This document shows, one piece after another, positions 35,711 to 46,700 of a stretch of DNA of 64,000 nucleotides. A program made the translations under genes and the position numbers. The DNA comes from Hirudo medicinalis (lineage: Eukaryota; Annelida; Clitellata; Hirudinida; Hirudinidae). The DNA lies in assembly GCA_011800805.1 (NCBI GenBank), contig MPNW01000030.1, positions 35,406 to 99,405 of the forward strand, written 5' to 3'. The notes under the pieces were generated by a model. The model was not told the DNA's origin and ran no database searches. It saw only the letters and a list, made by a program, of their open reading frames with translations. How positions within the stretch are numbered: position 1 is the first letter of the stretch; every line of letters begins with the position of its first letter.

Positions 35711-38651
35711 TCATAACATTTTATTGAACTGAGTTGCATTTTCTTCTGTGTTTTGTGATCCAGTTTTTGGATTTTGCAGTGCATGTAGTATTATACCTGA
35801 CAAATATATCAAGCAAACTCAATCAACAAAATCCAAAATCTAAATACCGATACTAATTCAGATATTAATGTCACCTGTAGTAATATGTAACAGCATCAAT
35901 TTTACCTGTAGCTACAGAGACATTGAGACAACCAATCAAATTTGGCTGGTTGGCAGCAGGAATTGTTATGTGCTTATGACAAAGAACTTCCGTGGACTTG
36001 CTCATGCCTTTTTCTTCATTGCCTTCAACATAAAATGGCATGAATACTTTGCAAGCTAATGAGTAAAGACACAAAGATAGGATGATGACACCAGTTTTGC
36101 CATGAATTAATGCTGCTCCCGAATGCTATTTACCATCCAAGATTTATTATTAATCTTGGCACATGCAAATTATATTTTAAACATATTAAAATATCCAACA
36201 TTCCATACATAGTCAAACTTTCTAAGGTAAAAGTGATTGTTTGGTAAAAAAAAATTGTTCGTACCAAAGATGATTGCAATCTTTTTATCAGTGATGCTGT
36301 TAGCATCCTCCAACTTCAGATTGTTTGTTCCATCAGATAATGAAGTTCCAATCAGCAACCATTCTTCCCTAAAATTCTCCTACAATCAATTCATGGTATT
36401 ATTCAGATTATACAATTAAATCATGTATTAAATCCAGATAAGATATGCAAACCAATAAAAACTCAGCCAAATCAGGAACACTGTAAATGTCAGTCAACTC
36501 AAGGGCTCCTGAGCTTGCCTTGCTAACTGTGGCTGTCAATCCACAACTAAGAAGTTGTTGCATGGGTTTTATCATCAAAAGTATGCCGCTTAGCAGATGT
36601 GACATTAATATAACTAATAATAATTATATAAATAATAATAATAATAGTGCCTCACCTGTTTTTGTTACTGGTTAAAACTTTAGTGTAACCAAAGTAATAA
36701 CAAGATCTCAGAATGGAACCAAAGTTCTGTGGATCCTGAAACAAATGAAAACAAACTGCTATTAAATTGAATTTATGAGGAGGCATAGACATTTTCAAAA
36801 CCTGGATGCCGTCCAATATCACAAAACGCCTCTCTTTATTTAATTCCAAGATGGTATTGCTAAAATAAAATCACAAAGATCCAAAAGGTTGTGAAGGTTA
36901 GAAATACACTATTATTCCATATTCATTTTATAGAGTTAGAACAACATTCAGTTTCTATCATTCTGTTAATGGTCCTTGAGAAGCGTGGAACACTAACACC
37001 AGTTTGTCGGTAATCAGAGAACACAAAAATTACTAAAAGCTTGATGTAATAACCTGATAGAATGCTGAACAAATAATTTCCCTGCATCGAGACAGAAACC
37101 CTGTATGAGAATCCATAAATTCACTTTATTTCCAAACATTTCCAAACATTTTCAAAAAATAAAATTTCAACCTGGTGTGGTCTATCATCTGAGAGAGCAG
37201 AAAGAACAAAGTTTTTTTGGATTGATCGAGGAATGGATAATTTCTCTGCCATGTCAAGAATATCTATGACTTCATTTTACTTGAATCCAAGATATTTTCA
37301 TTGACATACAAATGATTGAAAGACCTTCGTTGAGCCATGAGAGCAATTCTCACTGGATGGATGCCATACAGTACTTCACCTATTATGTCAGACTTAAAGT
37401 GTCTGAAAGACGTACACATTAAATTTAGGCATCCCAATCAAATTCAATCAATTTCCTTGGCAATTCAATCATTAAAACCAAATATTTAATAAAAATGTAA
37501 AATTCCTTGTATAGATAAGTTACAATTTTTCAAATCATTTACTTAGCATGCATGTAAATTTGTTCATGTCTTCTGTCTTTTTTGAAACCTTTATTAAGTA
37601 CATCTGTGAAAATAATTTTGGATAACTAACATTAAACAAATGAAATACTATGAAAACAACATAACTAAGCCTCTCTTTTAATGTTTCTAGGAAATCTTAT
37701 ACAAATAAAGTAATCTTACAGGTTATATAACTAGAAGTATATATGTAAGCTTCAGTAAGATTCAATCTGAAAATTTAGCTTTAGATACAATAGAAATAAA
37801 AACTATTAATAATAACTATTAACTTAAAACTTAATAACTTTCACTGCAACAAAAATCATAAGAAGAGAATTAGATGCAGCAAATATGTTCTTAAGTAATT
37901 TATAAAAAAAATACACTGTTTGTGGTCCAATTCTCTGAGGGTGATTTGACCACATTAATATTTCAACCTCCAGTTATAAGAGGTTGATTTAAAAATAATA
38001 GATTTATTGTAAAATTCATCTCTAGCAGATTCGTTTTTTCTTTAATTTTGATTTCTGCAAACCCTTCCCGAACATGTGTTTGCCAGAAAAGCTAGCTCGG
38101 TGTAAAGACAGAAGCACTCCTCTTGTGCCCTTGCTATTCTTTATTCCATTTGTGATGGGATCTCTTCATCAATCTATGCGATAGCTGCCTAACAGTTTGA
38201 GCACAACTACTAGTGTTGATCTGCAACGTCTTTGATATTGGAAAATATGCGATCTTTGACTTCTTGGCATTGATTGTGAAACTTCCTCAAGCATCCCTTA
38301 CACATTATCATATCTTCATCTTCTGAAATCCAATTCAATGTGCTCTAGCACAGTTGATTCAAAAATAACTAGCTGGTCTTCTCCTATTGAACTAGATGCA
38401 TGAATGGATATGTAGAATTCTATAAAGAGAGCCCTGGGTCACTCTTGTTGGCAGAGGTTTTAAGTATACCTACTGGCAATAATAATAGCTTTTCTCAACT
38501 GGTTGGCCTTACGCAAATGTAAAAAACGTCTTTAAAATTAAAATAAAAGTGAGTAAAACTTTGACCAACCGCGGCTAGAAGAAATAGGTCTTGATATCGC
38601 TTTTGAGAATTCTTTAGCAACGCTAACCAAAACTTTGTACGGAGAAAACAT
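35711..38651 (-). CDS. MRM1: Mitochondrial rRNA 2'-O-methyltransferase 1 (with a one-base frameshift)
   Basis: SPOUT-class methyltransferase expected to methylate a ribose in the peptidyl-transferase loop of the mitochondrial large rRNA. Ten exons: 38651-38570, 37603-37543, 37402-37172, 37100-37054, 36859-36802, 36735-36656, 36546-36453, 36379-36265, 36022-35906, 35796-35711. They sum to 971 bases; one added base in exon 3 gives 323 residues and a consistent frame. Exon 1 encodes a plausible mitochondrial presequence (MFSPYKVLVSVAKEFSKAIS). Then come EVLYGIHPVRIALMAQRRSF, RPHQGFCLDAGKL, FVILDGIQDPQNFGSILRSC, NSCGLTATVSKASSGALEL, the knot motif IIFGNEEKGMS and LNVSVATGIILHAL. Near 37268-37285 the frame shifts by one base between NENILDSSK and EVIDILDMAEKL. 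Exon 1 is less certain than the rest. Confidence 0.88.
37604..38569 (-). other. First intron of MRM1
   Basis: Intron of about 970 bases between the presumed targeting-sequence exon and exon 2. No mobile element or nested exon was recognised. Confidence 0.45.
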
Positions 38652-40768
38652 TTTAATAAATCCCGCAAAAACAATAATAATACTCACAATAATATGAACC
38701 GATTATCAACCAAAACAACCAAGAAATATGAATTAGAATGTCTTTCAATTGTGGTAGTTAAAAAAATTAAATTAACATACCTTGTTTTTAATTTTTGTAT
38801 ATTCATTTTGGAATTCATAGCTTACTATTAAAATTTTTTCTAAAACTACCTAGATTAGCCTACTAGTGCCGATTAATATCAGGACGGCTTTTTTTTACTA
38901 AAAATTATTTATGCATATCTACAACCAGAACCTTAGAAAAACAATATAATTCATGACTTTCCGACATGAAGGATTTCCAAACATTAATTGTAGGAACCTT
39001 ATCAGTTAAGCTTAAGCCTGCAGGCACTAATGTTGTAATTATATTAATGTGTAATAATAAGCTAATATTACGTTAATTAAATTAGTTTATTTTATTCATA
39101 TTGCGCCATATGCACAGCATTAGAGACGATTTTTTTGTTAACCATCTACACAGTTCTCCTTCCAAAGAGCGCTTGCGGCTGTGCAACTGTGCAGGCCGTT
39201 TCGAATAAAGAGATCGATTCTGCTCCGCTCAATTTTCCTTAAAATTAACTGATGACCTTTATAAGTTATCAAGGTGGTAGTTTACCACCTGCATAATCCA
39301 GCCTAGCTAGCAGCTTCCTGCAAAGTTACTCAAACACCAAAAGAAAAGTGTTTATAAACAGGACACGACTACTAATCTCCCTAGTGTTTCTCATATCCAA
39401 AATATGAAACGATTTCATTGTAGCAAGATCATCTCACCCACCACACAATGCTGTGGTGGACGGGCTTCACACACATCAATTCAGTCAACCAAGTTCAGAT
39501 TTGTTTAAGACATTATTGAACCCACTTATGATTGGGTATTTGCATATGGGGGAAAAATTTACTGGCATTTAACCTGTCAACAGCAAAAACTGAATTTAAT
39601 AATAGGATCATGTCAGTCATGTCAAATACACAGGAATGCAAACTCGTCTCATAGCATTTATTATGAATAATGCTGCAAATAAATTAGTTTTATGAAAAAT
39701 TCCTTAACATCCTAAAACTGATCACATGACATTTAAAGAGAGACCTCCAGGTTAGGAAGTACTTGAATCAGCTTCTAAATTAACAACTCAATCAGTCTTG
39801 TAATTCCTGCCAACAGTTGCCTAAAAATGATCGGTTTATCAATATTTTGGTGCAGAGTTTCTTAGCAGCGAGGAAGAACAAAAAAAAAATCTATTCAAAA
39901 ATAATGAACATTTTAAAATTAAATTGCAATAAATCATCAATTTAGGTTTTGTGGCTCCAAGGCACAAACAGAAATAAAAGATATAATCAAATAGGTTTTT
40001 AGATGCAAACTATCATGATGGTGACAACAAAAGCTGTGAATGTAGTTTCTTGAGTTGGAATACTGGAATTATAATGAATAATTGAAATTACATTGATGTG
40101 CTTCAGTTTAAGATGATTAGCAAACATGATTAAGGCATACAGTAAAGTCAACCAGCCAACACCATTGCTTTGCAAGAAACACATAAAATTGAAAGTATAA
40201 ACTTTTCTAACAACAAAGAAAATTCCAAACGGACCACTTAGTGTCGAGAAACATTTTTTGGCATTGTTTCTGTTCTCACTTAAAAATAATTTTCGTGCAA
40301 AACTTGGAATGAATATTGAAGCACATTGCTAACACAAAAATGAAGAAAAAGAATGTTTGGACAAAAAATAACTGGTTCTTAGAACAGGGGATCGCTTTTG
40401 ATCGCGTTATTGCTGACGTGACAAAACAACAATCTGAGGTAACTTGCACACAAGTGTCACTGAGAAACAAACAATTGACCTAATTAGATCAACAACTTTG
40501 TTACCAAGAATAAACGTAAGTTTCTCCACAAAAGAGATCCAAATAATGGCTCTGATATCCACTCATTTGCAAATATTTAATAAAAAGTCATGGCAATATT
40601 TCTGCATTTCCAGTTATACAAACAAGTCATTTGCCTAAGTTATGAAAATGTATACAAAGTGGGCAAAACATTTCATATGCAACTAAATATTTTTTAACTA
40701 TGCAACTTACACACAAGTTAAGTTAGAAAGCAGGACTTACAATGAAAATAAGAGTATTAATTTTCAAT
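38652..40768. other. Intergenic stretch with a SINE remnant, no gene seen
   Basis: Between the MRM1 start and the receptor stop codon. Apart from the SINE-like remnant at about 39100-39215, no exon or repeat was recognised. Small open frames at 39999-40184, 40276-40470 and 40444-40638 lack any family resemblance. The right end is the receptor's 3' UTR. Confidence 0.4.
39100..39215 (-). mobile_element. Degraded copy of the tRNA-derived SINE
   Basis: Shares GCGCCATATGCA, a ...CAGCATTAGAGACG... block, CTCCTTCC-AAAG-GCGCTTGCGGC, GTGCAGGC and TTTCGAA with the better SINE copy at 60775-60975, in the same order and orientation. The A-box part of the tRNA-like head is missing. Confidence 0.65.
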
Positions 40769-43700
40769 TCAAACAGTACTTTCACTTTCAAATTTTTGAA
40801 CAGAAGCTTCCTGAGAAGGTGAGAGTGCAGCCATTCCCTGATTGCTGAGTGCACTCTCCTTGTCCTTGTTCAACAGAGGTTCACCGGTAAGAGTCTCGTA
40901 ATGGTTGTGATGATGAAGGTGATGTTGATGATTATGATTCCCATTGCATTCCTTTGTGTTTCCAACATTTGAATGGAAAGGTTTGATTGAGGCCAGCTGA
41001 GTGGAATCTTTGTCGAAACATGCTTTTTGCTTCCCTTGTTTTAATCTCCTGAAAAAAGACCATCAGGTGAATGATAGGACACTTCAGACCATCCTTAAGT
41101 TTTCTTGGTAACTTCAAACAATTCACACAAACTTCCTAATGCTCAGAACCACAGCGAGAGCTGCCGACACAAGGACAACGGTGACCACAATGCCGATTAT
41201 CATGCCGCAGAGATCGGCCGATGCGACTTCAGATGATTCTCACTTTCTGAACAAAAATGGTAATTTTTTTTTAAATAAAATTTTGATTAAACATGTTAAT
41301 GCACAACCCCTTCTTAGAGAGTAGTTTTGAAAGTTTTGAGACAGCAGACGACTGTTCTGTGCTTATCAATTTATTGCACTAAGTAAATAAGTGCATCACA
41401 TGAAAAGTTATTGTATAATTAATTTAGAAAAGTTAAAGAACTGCAAAACTATTTTCCCAGAAATAATCAAACACCTGGAGGAAAGTGTGAAAACCAAGAA
41501 TTTTTAATATTTCCTATCAAAGTTGTGCACACATCGAGGTTGAAATGCTTGAATGATAAATAACATATCTCATAGGCCTTGCAAACCATTATTTCTCGAG
41601 TCAATGAAGGAATTTTTGTAATTGTACTTAAAACAACTTTTTTTTAAATAAATTAATAAAAAGAGATCACTAAAATTCTAAACAGGTGATGACACAAATA
41701 CAAGACATTTGCAAAAGAATTTCACTTAATAAAACTACCATATTTGGCCTCTACGTGGAGAACACCACTATTAGCACTTTCAATTTCGCCCAACACAGAG
41801 GAGACTTGTATGAGGTATCCCCGATCATTCGTGTAGTTTTCAAGAACATAGAATGGGGTTGAACCTGTTAAAAATGGTTCAAAATTAAATTCAAGTAACC
41901 AGGAGGATGGCAAGTTCAAACCACCGTGAACAAAGTCGTGGGACCAATGGGCATCGTGACCGTTCGAATCGGTCGTGTAGGAAATCTTGAAGCACACGTC
42001 GCCGTCGATCATCTGCGGAAAGGTCCAACTGATGTTGAGCCTGTCATCACCCAAATAAATGAACTGGATGTCTCTAGGGACTGGTAAACCTGGATGGAAA
42101 TTTTTCGAATTAATTGTGATTAGTGATAGATTAGTGATAGATTAGTGACACTTACCCGTGGAGCACGTGATTACGTCGCTCAGCCATCCCTTCTCCCCGT
42201 GGACTCCAAAGTAATAATTTGTTAAAGGCCACAGATTGCTTACATAAATGTTATTGCTGGAAAGTGTACAATTATTTGCATCAGGTTTCTCTAATATATA
42301 AGCTTAAGAACATTTTAAAGCACCTCGCGAGTAAATCTAAAAGCAACCATTGAGGGCACGAGAATTTATCTTGATGGGCATAAACTCCGTAACAGATTTT
42401 GAAGTCGCCCTCGTCTAAAGCTCCGGAAGAAGCAGTCAGAGACAGCAAGACTGTCGTGTCATTCAAAGCTTCTCCTTTCAACTTCAACAAACTTTCGCTC
42501 GGATGCTTTCCTGGGGTTGCTGTTCGGCAATTAAAATTCTCGACTGCACTCAACTTAAGAATGCAATTGCGCATTATTTCTCTATTTAACAATGAGACGC
42601 AAAGAACCTGCGAACCTTACAATTTACAATTAAAGGTCAACAACATCGGAACTCCCGAGAATGAGCTCATTGTATATTAATATTAATTTTATATTTATTA
42701 ATTTTAATATTCTCATTCCTTACTTGGCTGCACAGGAGTGAAAAATGAGGCATTTGCTGGTATTCCCGTGCCGACCTTCGACATCGACTGAACTTGGAGT
42801 TCATAAAACCGATTCGGTTCTGGTTAAAATTGAAAATTATTCTTGTAATGAATGGAAAATCTGTAGAATCAAAGACAATTCGACTTGCCAAGATTGCCGA
42901 GTAAATACGATCGATCGGATTCCCTCGTGAAGTACCTCGACAACTTCTTGCCGGGACTCTGGCACTGGATGCGAAAACCGTACAATTCGACGCTGCCTGA
43001 GAAGTGCTTGACCCGCCAGCTTATCAGGGCAGAAGAGGAGTTGAACACTTCCACGTGAAGGTCCTCAGGGAAGTACACTGGTACACAAATATTGTTTATT
43101 TCAAAGAAACCAGACATAACTTTCATTGAAATTCTGAATCATGCATCTCTACATCAAGAACTCAAAGTTACAAATAAATGCTTATTTTACAGTTGTACTG
43201 AAAAACTCATATTAGCCATGTTAAATTTAATTGAGGATAAATTGCATTAAATTAAAACATAGAATTTAATTTTGAAAACGACAATAAAGACATTCGTACG
43301 AGGACTGTACTGGTCTGCACTTAAAAATATGGCCTGCCACTGATCAGGCTCCAGATCTTCGAGGTTTGGAAATCCGACTTTGGTGCCCGAAAGTACCACG
43401 ATGTCGTACCTATTTTCAGGCATCAGATCTGTAACATCAACAAAGCGTAAAGAATAATGTTAGATGAATATTAATGTTCCTAATAATAAGGATTTATGAA
43501 AGCAATAATCAAATAAAATAATCCAATTTATTAAATAAAATCACACATAAATGCCCTTAAAAATTTGAATATTTCCTGGTTGGTGATAAATGTGCATTCA
43601 CACTTCTTCAGCAGATCATTTTGACACTGAGTGATTGTAGCACCTACTAAGTGATTGCAGCACCTACTACAAAACACTTTCCTTGTTGAACTCACTTTAT

Positions 43701-46700
43701 TTTGTTTAACAACGACTTGCACAGATCTAATTTTTATGCAACAATGGATCGTTCCATTCACAGAAACTACGTACGACTACCAAAGCAGTCGTGACACGTT
43801 CAAACCAAGTACCGTTGAATATGCTTTTAAAATTTATGAAAATTCTGAGGCAAAGTGAGATGCTTTTCATGTAGAACACTTTCCACTTAAAATCGACCAG
43901 AAAACTTTACATAAAAAACTTTCACAATATCAGGTCCGATTACAGGGTACAATCTGAACTTCAAGTTGGCGAATAATTAAGCTAAATAAACATCAATAAG
44001 AAATTACTCATTTATTCATGTTTTGGAATAAAAAAAAAACAGTCACGCTCCTGAAAAAAAAAGTTGAAGGCCAACCTCTCAACGTTATGTTGTAAACGGA
44101 TCCGTCCACTCCGAACGTCTTCGTGTGAGAATGCCTGAAATTTCTGAGGAGAACCTTGTGCGCCACAATGACTCCGTTGGCTTGCCTGCCCGTCAGTTCC
44201 TTCCACCGAACGGCGATGCTGGACGAATCCTCGGCCTTCAGGGTCACTTGCGGAACGGACAGCGGAACTGACGAGAAAGTTATTGCGACCGTTCGTTACG
44301 CATTTAAAGAAACACGTAGCTTCAAGAAGCAATCGATTTGCAACCTTCCTCGTTGGTCATCTGACTGACCCAATCCGAAGGATCGCTGGATTCGCCGTCG
44401 GCATGAGCCCTGACGTAGAAGGTGTAATTCGTGAATGGCAGCAAGTGGATTATTGTTTCTTTTGTCCGTTCAGTGGGCAGCTGCAATTCCCTGCTGTCTG
44501 TAATAAAAAGACAATGTTCGAACAATTGAAACGAAGGGATATGAAGAACAGAATGCTACCTTGGGATGACCAGTAATGAATAGAATAAGTAGCCATTCCT
44601 TTGAAGTTGTCAGGAGGATCCCATGATAATTCAATCTCTCTCTTCAAGGCTGCTTTGGCTTTTAAATTTTGTGGTGGAGCTAGCAGAAATACTGTAAGGA
44701 GATGATAATGATGATGATGCTGATGATGAGTACAACAAAATGTTCATGATAATGATGATGAGTACTTTTAAAATGTTCATGGTCATAAAAAAATAATAAA
44801 CTAAATTAACTGCAAGCGAGAATAATTTTTCAATTGCAAATCCAAGAACAGGAATGACAAGTTGACTATTACCAAGAAATAATAAACATTCACCTGGCTT
44901 GAAAGTGGACACAAAGAATGTGACGTCGATGGCATCAAATTGGTTGAACATTAGGCACTGAAAAACACCAGAGTCTGAAGGAATGGAGTGATGAACGAGC
45001 ATTTCCGATTGGTGGACGAAGCCGCTCTGCTCCGTTAAGAAGTTCACCACGATCCTGTCACTCTGCGGCAACATCTTTCCATTTTTGAACCACCTCACCT
45101 CAGGAATGGGATGACCAATGAAGTGTGAAGTCAAGTTGAACATCTTGCCCGTTCTGATATTGACGGACATCTCTCTAGGCACCAGAAGTGATGGTGGTGC
45201 TGTGGCACAAACATCAAGTGACCATCACCATCATCACCATAATGGTAATCAATAATAATCATCAGCATCATCATCAAAACACACTAGTTAGAGATCTTAA
45301 TATCGTAGGAGGACCAACCGAAAACCATCAAGGTAATCTCTGATGAAAGCAGCTCATTTTCTGAACTTTGGCAAGTATAAAGACCAGAATCAAAAAGCGT
45401 GGTATTTGCAAAGGACAAACTCGATCCTAATTTCACAATGTCCTCTAGTCTATTTCGGCCTCTGTACCATATGGAATGAGAATAACTCCAAAGACACTCC
45501 AAAACCACTGGTTTGCCCATCAAGACCTCCACCTGTTTCATGCTACTCAGCTGTCTCATGATCCGTGGACTGTCTAAAAAAGAAATTAGAAGGTCTAAAT
45601 GAATTAAAGGAATAATAATAACAATATTAAATATCATAAAACATTATAAAATATTGAATCAAACGACATCACAAAAATAATGGATTGATACGATGTTAAT
45701 TGATGAAAACCGCAGATTGGCACGAGATGCAGGTGATTCTAAAGATAAAATGTCAAGTTAAAGGATGTTACGAAAGATATTATGAAAGACAATATGAAAG
45801 ATAATATGAAAGATATTATGAAAGATAATATGAAAGATATTATGAAAGATATTATGAAAGATAATATGAAAAATAATATGAAAGATAATATGAAAAATAA
45901 TATGAAAGATAATATGAAAAATAATATGAAAGATAATATGAAAGATATTATGAAAGATATTATGAAAGATATTATGAAAGACATCACAAAAGATATTATG
46001 AAAGATAATGGAGATGTTATAAAAGATATTAGAGATTATTAACAATAAACAAATAACCTGGTCGAGATATGACAACTCTAAATGTGGCAGCGAGCACTTC
46101 TCCGGCCTTGTTTGAGGCGTGACATTTATAAAGACCTTCATCTTCCATTGTGACATCTCTTATGTGCAAATTATTGGAAGGCAATTGGGTAATCCTGAAA
46201 AAAATGTGGACAAAAAAAAATCAGAAAAATGAATAAATTTATGAATAAAGCCTACCAAACCTCTCAGTGAATGGAATTGCTTGAGAATTTTTGGTCCAAA
46301 AGGCTTTGGGCAATGGTGTCCCCTTTACATGACAAGGTAGCAACATATTGTCGCCATCTCTAGCATTCTGCTCGATAATGATATCTTCTTGCATCGCTTG
46401 TATTACTGGAAAAGTGGTTATGAAAGCAATAAAAATGATAAGCTTATAAAAATGATAATCTTAATTATAAAAAGATCTCTTTATAAAACTGTTGATCATC
46501 ACAGTCAAAATGATTTTTAAAGTTCATATAAATTAAGGAGAGATTACAAATTTTACATGCATTTTCATTGCATATTTGCAAGGAAAAGTACAAGTTTCAT
46601 CTTTTTTAAACTCATGTTTGATGTTCATAAAATAAAATCAAATCAAAACTCTATTTATGACAAGGCGATATTACAGAAACTGTACATCACTGAAGGAGGT

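Noticed and set aside
37270..37287. A micro-intron (GTAAAATGAAGTCATAG) that would explain the MRM1 frame break
   Set aside because: Seventeen bases is far below any usable spliceosomal intron length; a one-base indel is the simpler explanation.
45739..46156. Long open frames on both strands coding (MKDN)n-like or (HNIF)n-like proteins
   Set aside because: They are artefacts of a 12-bp tandem repeat whose unit is a multiple of three and lacks stops; the array lies in an intron.
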